In this document: positions 1-11,280 of the stretch, piece by piece
Layout: each line of letters starts with the position of its first letter
How positions within the stretch are numbered: position 1 is the first letter of the stretch
Source of the DNA: Varanus komodoensis
Lineage: Eukaryota > Chordata > Lepidosauria > Squamata > Varanidae
Length of the DNA stretch: 64,000 nt
Direction: 5' to 3'
Assembly (NCBI RefSeq): GCF_004798865.1
Contig: NW_025335438.1
Span: forward strand, 13,814,508-13,878,507
Program-made: the position numbers and the translations under genes
The notes under the pieces: model-generated
Database searches by the model: none
Seen by the model: the letters and a program-made list of their open reading frames with translations, nothing else
Told to the model about the DNA's origin: nothing

Positions 1-1810
1 GGAATGATCTAGTACCAATTGAGGATTTAAGTAGTCCTGGTGGGTTTTTCCAGCACTGAGAAAAGTTGTTGGTGCTAGCTGTATTCTCCAGTAGTGCTGG
101 TGACACTAAGGAGCCTTCCATTAAGTCTGGAGGTCTGGAGGTGGTATGGCTGAGATAGGTAGGTGGCCATGTACATGAAAGTTATATTTAAAATAGAGAG
201 ATTGCTTAATGGAAAAGGGAAAATCTTATCCCAGAAGAATTTTCCACAAGCTGCCATGTCTTAAAAGAGATCCAAAGCTTGCTCTTTCTTGAACTGCATA
301 TTCAATTAATGTGGTTAGTATAAAAATTAATGCAGATAGCACAAAAGTTTCTCTAATTTCTTGCATTGCTTTGTAAGTTTTTCCATTAAAGTGATTCTCC
401 AAAGTTTAGACTTCTGTTTTGCTGGCTATTTCTATTCCTGCAGCTGCCATACAAAAGCTAGCATTTCTCAATGCCAAAGAACAGGATTCTTTCCTTGTAT
501 ATTGCACTGGAGCTAAGCACTGGAAAATGCTTTAGAGCAGTTTTTCAGTAAGTGTTCCATTTGCTGTTGCCACATTTGAATTGTTTACCCCATCCCCCAT
601 CTCAAGAATTCAATCTGTAGGCAAAATTCTCTTTACATTGTGGTAAATGCTTTACTGCCTCAAATGTAGTCATGCCCAATGACTGCGTGCTTTGCAGATG
701 GTTTGGCAAGACACACTCAATGAGCAACTCCCCTCACCTTTTCACTATCATTTTCATGTGCTGCTATCACTTCCCATCTTTTCTCTAATCATCAGGCAAA
801 GAGCCAGTGAGCAACTAGGCAGTTACATCTAGTGCTCCTCCTCCTCCTCACCTTCACTATCTGAGCTAAAATGAGAGGCAAGTAAATCAGCAGGCTATAG
901 TGATGACAAGGAGGAATAACTCTAAGATGCTCTTGCTATCCTTTTTGGGATCTCCATACTTAGCAGGTACCCAGCCATGTTCACCCTGACATGGGGCCTG
1001 TTCAAGGACATATGCAAAGGCATATGCAATAATTAATACAGGGAACTCAAAGAGTCATGGAGGCATTACAGTGACATAATACTGAGCAATAACTTGTTGG
1101 TTATTTTTTGTTTATGGAGTTTTAAAACCATTCTAGAGTGTATAAGAAATGAAGTAGGTAAGAACTGATACCTTTTTAGTTGCATGTAATGGCACTGCAT
1201 GGGCATCCTTAGGCTAATAATAACTCATTAAGCACAGCTGCTTCCATTCCACTATGTACCACTTTATCCAAAGAGAAGTTGGAGTAAGACTATCATCCCA
1301 GGCTCTGAAAACACAGCTTGAGCCACAATGAACCAACTAATGGAACACTTTCAACAATCAAGTATACTCTGAACATAAGTCAATATCCATTGACTTCTGA
1401 GAACTAGAGGCAAAAGCAGAGCAGCTACTTATCTCAATTATGAATACAGGAAGTAGATTTTGATTTCCAGTGGTTTGAATCTGAGGCTCATAGATCAGAA
1501 TTGTCATGATTATAGCATGCAGGAGTCATGAACTATAACTGAACTTCTGTTGTTGAGATGATTGACTAAGCAAATGAAACATCCTGTAGGAAATTCAAAG
1601 CAAAACTAATAGCACTGTTATTTTGGTATTGCCATAATTTCACATAACCCGAGGCATGATCAACTTTGGGAAGCCAAAGATAAATAAGCCATCAGATAGC
1701 TAATAACCCCACACAGAACCATTTCATTAGCTGTTTGTGCTCCACCAACAAAATTGTTGCAAATAACATAGGCGAATATGGATAAATTCAGGCAATTTGT
1801 TTTCACAGCT
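1..1810. other. Unannotated A/T-rich DNA
   Basis: I see no gene, recognisable repeat or RNA gene here. The longest open frames are short and have no recognisable domain. It forms the 3' flank of CR1 copy A, and its sequence does not resemble the 3' flank of CR1 copy B. Confidence 0.6.
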
Positions 1811-1879
1811 GATTAGAAACATAGAAACAGAGCAAGTCAGAAGCAAGTCAGTCTGACCTCTGGCACCAGCCGGCTCCGC

Positions 1880-4827
1880 TAACAACATGCCCACCATGTG
1901 GAAGTCCAGCCTATCCTTGAACACCCGCACTGATGGGGCCTCAACGACCTCTCGTGGAAGCCCATTCCACACCCTCGGAGTCCTGACTGTCAGGAAGTGC
2001 TTCCTGGCATCCAAATGGAACCTTGGCTCCCTGAGCTTTGCTACATTGGAGCGTGTCCTGCCTTCCTCTGCAGGGGAGAACAGGTCTCTACCCATCTCCA
2101 TGTGACATCCCCTCACATACCTGTATGTCGCCAACATATCCCCTCTGAGTCTCCTTTTCTCCAGGCTGAAGAGACCCAGTTCCCTCAGTCTCGCCTCATA
2201 CGGCATCCCCGGCAAACCGGCCACCAACCTTGTGGCCCTACGCTGCACTGACTCCAACCTGGCTATATCCTTTCTGTAATGAGGGGCCCAAAACTGAGCA
2301 CAATACTCCAATTGCGGGTGCACCAGAGTCGTATACAGTGGTAGTAATACCTCTCTTGATCTACAAGCCACGCTTCTGGCTATGCAACCAAGGGTGGCGT
2401 TTGCCCTCTTGACCACCGCATCACACTGCTGACTAATGTTTAGCCAGCAGTCAACCAGTACAAGTGCCTTGTACTGTACAATTACAGGTCCCTTTCACAA
2501 GTGCTGCTCTCCAGCCACTTGTCACCTAACCTGTACTTATGACACCTATTCCTATGCCCCAAGTGCAAGACCTTGCGCTTATCCACATTGAACGCCATCC
2601 TGTTTTCTCCTGCCCACTTCCATAGTCTGCCCAGATCCTTTTGGATCTGGAGTACCTGCTCCTCAGTTGTGGCCACTGCTCCAGTTTTAGTGTCATCTGC
2701 GAATTTGATCAGCAGATGGTTCACCCGTTCTTCCATGTCGTTAATGAAAAGATTGAACAGGATTGGCCCCAGGACAGAGCCCTGGGGGACCCCGCTTGTT
2801 ACTGGCCGCCATTCTGATGATTCCCTGCCAATGGTTACCTTCTGCTTTCGGTCAGTCAACCATGCCCTAAACCACGGGACAGTGCTTTGGTGTATCCCAA
2901 AACTCCCCAGTTTTTCCACCAGGATATCATGGGGCACTTTGTCAAAGACCTTGCTGAAATCCAGGTATAGCACAACCACTGCATCCCCTCCATCTAGCCA
3001 TCTTGAAACCTTGTCATAGAATTCCACAAGGTTTGTCTGGCAGAACCAGTTTTTGCGGAAGCTGTGTTGTGTGGCTGTCAGCCTCCCTTCCCTATCTAGC
3101 ATCACTAGATCTCTCTCTATTATGAGCCTTTCCATTGTTTTTCCTACAATAGACGTAAGGCTAACCGGTCTATAATTCCCCATGTCCTTTCTACTACCCT
3201 TTTTGAAAATTGGGACCCCTGATGCCACCCTCCAGTCCTCTGGAACTTCACCCATTCTCCACGAGGTCTCAAGAATGGAGGCTAGTGGGCGTGAGAGAAC
3301 CCCTGACAACAGTCTTAAGTACTCTCTGGTGTAACCTGTCAGGGCCTGGCACCTTTGTAATGTCCAATGCCCTGAGGAGCCCCTCGACTTCAAGGGGGGG
3401 TGGCTCTAATCAGTGCCCCTAAGTACCCAGCCTCTTATCTAATCTCCTATGTGGATATCCCCCATCCTGCTTTGGGGAGAACACAGAGGCAAAATAGTCA
3501 TTTAGCATCTGTGCCTGTTCCCTCATATCAGTCCCTGGATCTCCTTCCTCATTATTTATTGGTCCCACCACTTGTCTCCCCTTCCTCTTCCTATTTACAT
3601 GCTGAAAGAAGCCCTTTTTGTTGCTCTTGATATTCTTGGCAAATCTCAGCTCGTAATCAGCCTTAGCCATGCGAAGAATCCTCCTGCAATGGGCCTCCTC
3701 TTCCCTTTTGTCTATTTCCCCCAGTACCCATTTCCTACGCAGGTTCCTCTTTCGTCTAATCCCTCTAACCACCTCCTTTCGCATCCATGGTGGCACTCTC
3801 CTCCGCCTCCCCACCTTACTGACTAGAGGTATCGTCAAGGCTTGCGCCTCCAAAACCTCCCTTTTGAGTGCTATCCACCCCTCCTCAACTCGCTTACCTT
3901 CCAGTAACCTATCCCAGGAGACTTTCCCCAGTCTGGCCTTCAGTTGGCCAAAGTTGGCCCTCTTGAAGTCCCAGCTTCTAGTGCTCGACCTCCTGCCCAT
4001 CCACAGTCCCCTGATCTCAAAGCAAAGGATGGAGTGATCACTCACATCCAGAGCTCCCATAATCTGTACTTCATCTATCAGCTCCTCCCTATTGGTCAAG
4101 ACCAAGTCAAGGATGTTTGCCCCCCTCGTCGCCTCTCGGACCCTCTGAGTGAAAAACGCTCCCTCAATAGCTTCTAGGAAGCGACGTGACCTGGCTGTCA
4201 CCGCTGAGTGAGTCTCCCAAGTAATATCTGGGAGATTGAACTCTCCCATAATTACTGTGTCTCTCCCCCAAGATATTCTTAGAATCTGGCCTGACAGGAC
4301 ATCATCCAGGGTCTCAAGTTGACCTGGAGGGCGATAACATACCCCCACTGTCAGGTCTCTTTCCCTGTCAAAACCCCTAAGTTTCTCCCAGACTGCCTCT
4401 ACCGAATCCCCATCTGTGCTGCATTCTGTCTCACTGCATCCTATCCCTTCCCTGACGTATAAAGCCACGCCCCCACCTCTCTTGCCCTTCCTGTTCTTTC
4501 TAAAAAGGTGATACCTTCTATGTTCACATTCCAGACTTGCCTTTCATCCCACCAAGTTTCTGTATTTCCCACCAGATCATACCCTCCTATTCCCAGGAGA
4601 GCTTCAAGCTCTTCCTGCTTATTACCCATGCTTCTAGCATTGGTGTACATGGACCTCAACTCCTTCCCCCCACTTCCCTTCCTTGGAGTTCCCAGCCTCC
4701 TCCTTCCTCCCATCCTGACTAATACCTGGCCCCTCTCTTTAGGAGTCCTGTCAGTCCCTGCAGTATCTCTAAAACCCTGCTCCCAGAGCACTGATCCTCT
4801 CCCCACTCTTCCCCAGTGCAGACACAT
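1880..4827 (-). pseudogene. CR1-A ORF2: endonuclease and reverse transcriptase, broken
   Basis: This ORF would encode the APE-type endonuclease plus reverse transcriptase that nicks the target and copies CR1 RNA into DNA. In order along the protein I see the endonuclease start (YTNARSMGNKQEELE), the glutamate motif (ETWWDE), the metal-binding loop (here MGEFNLP, where the family has GDFN), SDHSILCFEI, a basic linker, then reverse transcriptase with NYRPVSLTSIVGK, YLDFSKVFDKVPHD, SGVPQGSVLGPILFNLFIND and the catalytic FADDTK, and a CR1 C-terminal part (YTTLVHPQLEYCAQFWAPHY). The open frame shifts near 4450, 3400 and 2450. The normal stop seen in copy B is lost, so the last frame runs on to 1727. 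Start is uncertain: ATG near 4827 and a GTG at 4848 both lie just after the ORF1 stop. Confidence 0.92.
2459..2485 (-). other. Small copy-specific insertion in CR1-A ORF2
   Basis: Compared with the same place in copy B (about 19480), copy A carries roughly 20 extra bases including ACAAGTGCCTTGT, which is itself an inverted repeat (ACAAG/CTTGT). It breaks the ORF2 frame. The self-complementary insert suggests a local templated repair event, which is inference. Confidence 0.6.
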
Positions 4828-4860
4828 TACTGGGGGGCCTGAACCCACCCCACCCCCGGC

Positions 4861-5842
4861 TCAGTTTAAAGTCTTCTGGACGAAGCTCCCTAGAGCATTT
4901 CCAAAGGACCTTTTCCCCATCCTCATGAGGTGTAATCCGTCCCTTGCCAGAAGTCCATTGGCAAGAAAACGTGTGCCGTGGTCGAGGAACCCAAAGCATT
5001 CCTTCTGGCACCACACCCTAAGCCATCGTTCACCTCAGAGGCCCTCCTGTCCCTTCCTGGCCCAAATCCCCGTCAGGTAAGATTGACGAGAAGGCCACTT
5101 GGGCCTTCAGCTCCCTGAGTTTCTTTCCCAAGGCCTCAAAGTCCCTGGTGGTCCCAACCACACCCTGCCTGGCCACATCGTTTGTGCCCACATGGATCAC
5201 CAGGAGCGGCTAGTGAGCCCCGGAGCGAACAAGATGCTCCACTCTGTCCATCACATTCCGGATGAGTGCATCCGGCAGGCAGCAAACCTCCCTTGTCTCC
5301 AGGTTGGGGCAGCACAACGCCACATCAGTGCCCCTCAGCAGGGAGTCCCCAACAACAATCACCTGCCACCGTACCTTCCCGGTGCTGGTGGGTGGCCGTG
5401 CCCTGGCCCTCGCCTCTCCCGCAGCGGCCCCCTTGCCGCCTGACGTCCCAGGCTGGAGGTCCTGCTGGTCCCCAGAGGCCTCATCAGCCCCAGCCTCCCC
5501 AAATGGAGAGAGCCTGTTTCCCAGCTCCAGAGTGGTGCCAGGAGAAGGAGGAGGCCATGCTGGCCTCCTCCTCCTGTGGGTGACATACCTCCATGTCTCC
5601 GCAGCTGCTCCTCCCATAGTCTCTCCCTCAACCCTCTGTCCAGAGGGGGGCTGCTCCGGGGGGGCCTGGAGAGCTTTCTCGGCCCTCAGGCACCTCACCT
5701 CCTCTTCTAGCAGGGTCACCAACTTGCACCGAGGGCAAGTGTATCCCTGCCTCTCCTGGGGGAGAAGGGCGAACATGACGCATCTCTCACAGTGGACAGC
5801 AACACCTGTGACTCCCGCCAAGGCCATTTCCTGGTCTGCCAA
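4861..5842 (-). pseudogene. CR1-A ORF1: zinc-binding and SGNH esterase protein, broken
   Basis: CR1 ORF1 encodes a nucleic-acid-binding chaperone-like protein that in many CR1s carries an esterase domain. Here the N-terminus has CERC followed about 14 residues later by CPRC (a CxxC/CxxC zinc-binding pair), then a short leucine-rich coiled-coil segment (LLEEEVRCLRAEKAL), a Pro/Gly/Ala-rich linker, and an SGNH hydrolase core: block I VVGDSLLRGTD, block III HVGTNDVARQG and block V RDGLHL. All three catalytic blocks are intact in sequence. The codon that is ATG in copy B (MADQEMALAG) is TTG here, and about 130 bases of leader just upstream are missing compared with copy B. One in-frame TAG sits between blocks I and III (CAG in copy B). 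Confidence 0.88.
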
Positions 5843-5944
5843 AAAGAAACAAACAAACAATCAAACCTCTGTGTCTCAGGGAAGGGAGTCCCCGGGCAGC
5901 CCGGGCCACTGCTAAGGGATGCAGACAAGGGACAACGCCTTTTC

Positions 5945-6170
5945 AGTCCCTCAGGCCAGTGGCCCAGCCTCCTGGCTCCTCTAGCCACTCTGGCCCGCCC
6001 CTCTTCCTCTGTGCTGCTTCTGGCCCTCTGCTCCCCTGCCCAGCTCCTACCTTGCCTTCGCCAGTCCCCTGGCCACTCAGCACTCGCTCCCAGCCTGTGC
6101 CTCTGCTGCTCTGCTTCTCTGCCAAGAGGCCAGAGCCAAAAGAGCTTGCAGTGGCTGAGTGCAGCATTAT
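5945..6170 (-). promoter_or_regulatory. CR1-A 5' tandem monomer, unit 1
   Basis: A GC-rich 226-bp unit beginning on the plus strand with CAGTCCCTCAGGCC, repeated next door from 6171. It lies immediately upstream of CR1 ORF1 in element orientation and holds a degenerate GC box at 5993-6002. By position and composition it is probably the internal promoter unit, comparable to the 5' monomers of rodent L1. That role is inference. Confidence 0.75.
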
Positions 6171-6360
6171 CAGTCCCTCAGGCCGGTGGCCCCGCCTGTC
6201 CGCTTCCTCCAGGCTGCTCTAGCCTCTCTGGCCCCGCCCCCTTCCTCTCTGCTGCTCCTGGCCCTCTGCTCCCCTGCCTTGCCTTCGCCAGTGCCCTGGC
6301 CACTCAGCACTCTCTCCCAGCCTGTGCCTCTGCTGCTCTGCGAAGAGGCCAGAGCCAAAG
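6171..6360 (-). promoter_or_regulatory. CR1-A 5' tandem monomer, unit 2 (outer, partial)
   Basis: A second copy of the monomer, beginning CAGTCCCTCAGGCCGG and carrying a clean GC box (GCCCCGCCCC, 6231-6240; GGGGCGGGGC on the element strand, an Sp1-type site). Homology to the monomers of copy B stops near 6360, which I take as the 5' end of the element. Confidence 0.75.
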
Positions 6361-8920
6361 ATTCTGCCTAAGCTGACATTTTTCATGGACTGGCTCAAAA
6401 AGAAATAAAACTGAGTAATCCTAAAGTCAGTTGGCACTGAAATCTGCATCATTCTTGAATAACCATTCTTGAATAACTGGTTCATACTGAACCCAAGTTT
6501 TGTGGGGAGAACTCCTTAAGATCATATTTATTTATTTAGACAGCTTTCAAGGGATAGTTGTGCCTATCTACTTGCGCAGAGGTTGGCTGTTTTCTTTTCC
6601 TCCTTGCCACATTTCATGACTCATGAATTGCTGGTCATGCAAAGAGCTGAAAGGCCTCCATGTGTATCTGAAACAGCACAGGTATTGATATGAATTCCAG
6701 ATGTATTGATGCAAAATATGCGTATCTTGCCTTTCCAAAGCTCAATGTAACTCACAGAAAACATGCCATGAATGTGTGTGTGTGTGTGTGGACACACATA
6801 CACACCAGATCCATATTCAGGCAAAAGAGAGGAACAGTCCCCAACCAGATACCACTTCTCAGTTAATTCTCACCCATACTCTTGTGCAGGCGAAGGGCTT
6901 CCCTGTAGCTCACGTGGAAGGAGACAATCCACTAAGTGGCAATGCTTCTTTCCCAATATAGACCAGCTAATTGATTACGCCTTTCCCAAAGAAGATCTTT
7001 AGGACAGGAGGCAGGCAGAACTGGAACTCCTCTGATAGTTGGGCAAAATGGCAGCTCTCTGGCTAGCCACCTGGCAAGAACAACAACTCTTGCCCAGTGA
7101 TTCTCTGGTTCTGGCCTTGGTACCATGCCATAAATGGTCATCATATACTGAGAAACCACAGAATAGACTATTGATTTTGTCTGTAGTTTAACCAAATATG
7201 CATTCTAGAAATACCACAACAAGGTTTTGGATGACACAACAGAACAACAAAGGTGAATAACTACTATGGTTTGTCATAATATGTAAACCCTCCCAATTAC
7301 TCCTGTTACATAGCAGTTCAGAGAATGGCACAATTGCCAGAATTTCTTCCTCTGAATTCCATTCATTTCATGGCACAACTCTGAATTTCATAAAACAGTT
7401 GTATGAAATGCAGCTGTTCCCAAATTGTGAATGTGAAGTGATCTCTATGTGGTTAAAGCATACAACATAAAAGTCTCAGAACACAGAGCTATGTATAATT
7501 AGACAGAAAAAGTGCTATAGTTATAAGTATCCTACAGCCAACCTTTCTGGCTAGAGATTGTTGATTTATTTCTGTCCCAACATACATAGGATGGTGTCAT
7601 TGTTTTCTTTTCCATATATGTGGGCCTTTCAGCATAGAGATGCAACTTATGTCCTGAACAGTCTTGTCATGAAATATAGTACAAGTTCAAGTCAGATCAG
7701 GCTCAAGTTAACTTATTTATTAAGCTTAAATTATGCTGTATTAGCCCAAGGGGTCTCTAACAGAAAAAATCGTGTTGAACTGAGGTTCAGTCTTGTTTCT
7801 CCTGATGTCATTAGAAGCACAAAAGGGTCTGGAGTCCTATCCATCTGCAACTTCCTGCAAGCCTCAAAGGAGTTCAAATTCCCTTGCTTTGTTTTGGGGA
7901 AGAGCAATAGGATGAGCACACTTGAGGTGTAGAATCTGGATATTCCTCTAATGCCACAATTCACAGGGATGGGAAATGTTTGGAACTCACTGTTCCCTCT
8001 GGGATTGGATAAGGTAGCATTTGGAGCTGGATACCTCCATTCTGAACTGGAGAAGAACCTTGTGGGGAGACAACACTTTCCTCTCTATCAACTGAACTTT
8101 GTGAGACAACATTCAATCATGAACCAGGCAATTAGGCTGTTAGGTGTAATAGCTTTATCTTAAAATAGACAGGCAAGAAACAAGAGTAAACCTCAACCAT
8201 CACCCTATATTGCTTCCAGTCCACTATAATAACAGATGTGAATGTAGATGGGTGAGCAGAAAGTCTTTAAGCAGTGGGTTCTGGGATGATAAGGCATAAC
8301 TGGGGATGGATTTCATTCCCATCAGCTGCATGCTCCATTTAATGGTAAAACTAGACCCCGGCAACCACTTGAGAGCCAAAACCAGGGAACTCTGATTTAA
8401 AGTTTGTCTAGTGCAAATGTGCTGGTTGGTTTTATGCGTAGAGTTTGATTTTTATCCCATCATCAGGATTGTGTTTGTTGAATGTATAGATTTACTTAGA
8501 GAATTTGATTAAAGAATGTGTCATCTTTTCCTTATTCAACTCAGACTGGAATTATATTTGCTTTATATCTTGTACATTAATTCATTGCAAAAGTTAGGGG
8601 ACATATTTTTTTGTTCAAGTCTTTAAACTGGAATAAGAACAGCTAATTAAAAATGCTTTCTAAGATGACTAGTGTTAAATAGATCTGTTTTATAACTTTT
8701 GCCTACCTTTCATTCCTTTTTTACTGTGGACCTTTAGCAAATCCATGCTGGGATGAATTTTTAACTCATCAAAATTAATAGTGCTGTCTGTGATGCCTTT
8801 ATGCAAAATGAGAATTAAATTTGACAGATTTTTAAAAAAGGAGACCAAATAGAAGATTCATTTTGATCTTACCAAGTGCAGACATAGTTCCATTGGCTTC
8901 ATAAAGCCATGTTTGTTTCA
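6361..8920. other. Mostly unique sequence
   Basis: No gene recognised. Open frames up to 124 codons (7558-7932) show no domain or motif that I know. Apart from the (TG)n/(CA)n tract listed separately I see no repeat family here. Confidence 0.5.
6773..6806. repeat. (TG)n followed by (CA)-rich tract
   Basis: Nine TG units at 6773-6790 followed at once by GACACACATACACACC. The two halves are mutually complementary and could form a hairpin. Confidence 0.85.
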
Positions 8921-8997
8921 ACTATTTATTTATTATTATTATTTATTAAAACATTTTTATGCCGCCCCATTCGCCGAAGCCTCGGGGCGGCTTACTA
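8921..8997 (-). repeat. LINE/SINE 3' tail (L2 or L2-tailed SINE)
   Basis: On the minus strand this reads GCCGCCCCGAGGCTTCGG, then GGGGCGGCATAAAAATG and an (AATA)n tail. The 'GCCGCCC...GGCGGCATA + AATA' ending is typical of L2-clade LINEs and their SINE partners in squamates. It is 5' truncated. Confidence 0.65.
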
Positions 8998-9051
8998 CTT
9001 CCCACCAGTGGTGTATGTGCAGGCAGCATGATGACCCTTAGCGGGGAATGT

Positions 9052-9180
9052 TCAAGACTGTAACACAGTAGTAGGCATGTGCTTGGCAAACAGACGGTTC
9101 CTGGTTCAGTCCATGGTAACCCAAGGAAAACTTGGAAACACTCCTGATGGAGTGACCTAGATGGTCAGATGGTCAGATGT
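9052..9180 (+). mobile_element. tRNA-derived SINE, family 1 (degraded)
   Basis: The order ACACAGTAGTAGGCATGTGCTT, then CCTGGTTCAGTCCATGG, then CTTGGAAACACTCCTG, then GACCTAGATGGTCAGATGGTC follows the common squamate SINE with the tRNA-like head GCTCAGTGGTAGAGCA, GGTTCAATCCCTGG. A pol III B box is at 9103-9112 (GGTTCAGTCC). Part of the body is deleted. Two related copies lie at 58466 and 61790 on the minus strand. Confidence 0.55.
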
Positions 9181-10592
9181 GCATTCCTCTATTCCTTCCT
9201 GATGCTTCCATGAGGATAATGGGTCTATGTTGAGTCTAATGGGACTCCTTTGTTCATGTTTGATTGGACTGAGCTCATACATTGAAGAAAGCTAGCTAAG
9301 AGTTACCAGATTTAACTCTAGAACTCTAGAATGTGGATGCTTCATCTACACTTTGATTCTTCTGCCAGTATGAAGCATCTACCAGGCATTGCTTGGTAGT
9401 AAGTGAAATGGAAGAGAAGAACATCATCTTGCTTTTGAGGTATATATAGGGTGGTCATGCAGTTTTCTTTACAGAGAAAAATATTGTATTGGAAGACTTT
9501 CTGTAACTGAATGGCATTCAAGTCTATCCAACTCATCCACAGTAGGCATCTAGATGGCATACTGTGCAGGGGTGGGATAATGATAAAGCTTACACATATT
9601 CATTGTGACAGAATCCACAGCCATGCCCCCCGGGAGTCTAAAGTTCAGGCAGTTTTGTTGAACCACATCAACAAAATAGTTCTAGCAGTTTTTATTCCAA
9701 CAGGAACAGGTCCTTTGGAAATGTAAGAGATGTCAGTTCCCTCTCATGTCCAAGCTAGCCCCAAATACTTTGCATTATAACAGCAACAGCTCACAACTGT
9801 TTATTTATGAGGAAATAGTTCACATCGACCAGTACTGTGAGAAAACTAAGTTCTGAGGAAAAAGAAAATGCTGAGCAGTGTGAAATATGACATCATCACA
9901 CTTGCTCATGAAAAGGGCATGACACTTTTACCCCTTGAGCCCTGGATCCACTACAACATTGTTGAGAAGCATACAAGTCACTTAGCCAGAGTCTTCCTTC
10001 ACTATGATATGTATTGTATTCTATTTAGAGTTATTTCCAAATGTGCCTCTCCCTATAAATCAACATGCACAGATTTTATGCAAATTGTTGCCTTTTCGTG
10101 GGGCAATGCATTTCTTTCTTCCCTTTTTAAGAATATATCTGGTTATATTATATTTTAGTATATTAATTATAATTAAGATAGTTGCATGCAGCCTTTCAAG
10201 TCTAACCTCTTCATGGAAGTCTTTTCTTGCTGACCGACCTTGGTCTTGATGCTATTTTGTTTGTAAATGTTTTTAATGCATTGTTTACATTCTTTTATTT
10301 GTTTTAATCACATAGTGTTCTGGAATGTGTTTTGATACAGAGTAGTGTGATGCAAACACACCCTTAGATAAGGTGATTGACAAGGTAAAATGTAAAACAT
10401 AAAACAACAGCATGAAACATTAAAATAACAGTCAGAAAAGTATATAAAAAGGTATAGCCCTCATCACTGCTGGAAACAGATTAGATGAGCTTTGGTGTGA
10501 AAAGACAAGCCAGTCCTCCTGTCTGCATATTATATGTCAAAGTATGAGTCAGTCTACAAAAACAAGTTTGTTTCAGTCTTCCTCAACTTAGG
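9181..10592. other. Unannotated DNA left of the gypsy element
   Basis: No gene or confident repeat. The longest open frame (9868-10158, 96 codons) has no recognisable domain. About 10190-10330 has a T-rich 3'-UTR-like look that could be an old LINE tail, but I cannot support it. Confidence 0.45.
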
Positions 10593-10597
10593 GTACC
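10593..10597. repeat. Target-site duplication, left (GTACC)
   Basis: GTACC directly precedes the first LTR base and recurs exactly at 16250-16254. A 5-bp duplication is what Ty3/gypsy integrases make. Confidence 0.93.
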
Positions 10598-11164
10598 TGT
10601 CGTGCATGAAGCCCCGACAGAAGCAGTGGCTCACAAGGAGGACTTGCACTTGACACCCAGTGCCCAAGAGTCAACCCCACAACCCAGCACAGGGACAGCT
10701 GAGCCAGCTGCTGCGTCTTCCTCTGACCCCCAGCACATTGAGCAAACGCCTGGACCTTTATCAGAGACAGAGTCATGAGAAAGAAGAAGCTGTAAGTTCT
10801 ACTCAGAAGGAGGCAGGGCAAACTGCCTCTTCCCGCTCTGACGCTGATCTCCCTGAGCCGGAAACAGAAGACACAGTAGGTGTCGTGGATTTCTCAAAAG
10901 CCGAAAACAGACGAATTTTACGTAGATATGAACAGTGGCAAAATTTATCACGTAAGAGGGAGGAAAGGCGTGACTTGGAAGAGTGATCACACATGGGCTT
11001 GGAAAGAGAAGCCATTAGAGAGTTAGCATCTGTTTAGCAAGGACCACTATTAGGGAACTTATCTATAGAGTTGTAAATCTTGTAGACAATTAGCATTAAA
11101 GGACTTTAATTTTATTGCTCTCGAATGTGTGGATTGTTTGGATACCAGGCTGCACGCCTTGACA
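10598..11164 (+). repeat. 5' LTR of the gypsy element
   Basis: 567 bp, TGTC...GACA, matching the 3' LTR over its whole length at about 94-95 percent by eye. A candidate start of R is near 11017, inferred from complementarity to the primer site, and an ATTAAA poly(A)-type signal lies at 11095-11100. Confidence 0.94.
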
Positions 11165-11166
11165 GT

Positions 11167-11179
11167 ATGTTAACTCTCT
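11167..11179 (+). other. Primer-binding site, probable self-priming type
   Basis: Three bases after the 5' LTR, ATGTTAACTCTCT is the reverse complement, with one mismatch, of AGAGAGTTAGCAT inside the LTR (11017-11029; also 16102-16114). Tf1/sushi-like elements are known to prime reverse transcription with the folded-back 5' end of their own RNA rather than a tRNA, and this arrangement fits that. I see it in sequence; the mechanism is by family analogy. Confidence 0.65.
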
Positions 11180-11280
11180 AAACACCTCCACACACACAGC
11201 AGAGGAAAAATTTTTTTTTCTTTAGTCCTCCTTCGCCATCCAGAAGAAATTTTGGTTTAAACTTCTGCTAAACAACAACA

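Larger units (their letters stand above)
1813..6360 (-). mobile_element. CR1 LINE copy A, nearly full length
   Basis: A non-LTR retrotransposon of the CR1 clade read on the minus strand. In its own 5' to 3' order it carries two GC-rich tandem 5' monomers (6360 to 5945), a short leader, ORF1 (about 5842 to 4861), ORF2 (about 4827 to 1880) and a 3' end whose plus-strand image is GAAACATAGAAACAG, that is, a short TTTCTATG-type tail. This order and tail are diagnostic of CR1. It is about 4.5 kb, close to full length for the clade, while most CR1 copies are 5' truncated. ORF1 lacks an ATG and carries a stop, and ORF2 is split into at least four frames, so it cannot move by itself. It matches copy B at about 93 percent in a 340-bp sample compared by eye. 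Confidence 0.93.

Noticed and set aside
1887-2251. Plus-strand open frames across CR1 copy A
   Set aside because: They are antisense shadows of the CR1 reverse transcriptase C-terminus, kept open by its codon use. The same applies to plus-strand frames over 18813-23662.
1813-6372. Possible short target duplication of CR1 copy A (AGCTGA near 1808 and near 6371)
   Set aside because: Six bases only, imperfect placement relative to the element ends, and CR1 often leaves no clear duplication.
9052-9180. Genuine tRNA gene
   Set aside because: It has a B-box-like motif but no complete cloverleaf, and the body continues as a SINE. The same holds for 58466-58626 and 61791-61920.
10190-10330. T-rich stretch resembling a LINE 3' UTR
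   Set aside because: No coding trace or diagnostic ending; cannot be told from ordinary A/T-rich DNA.
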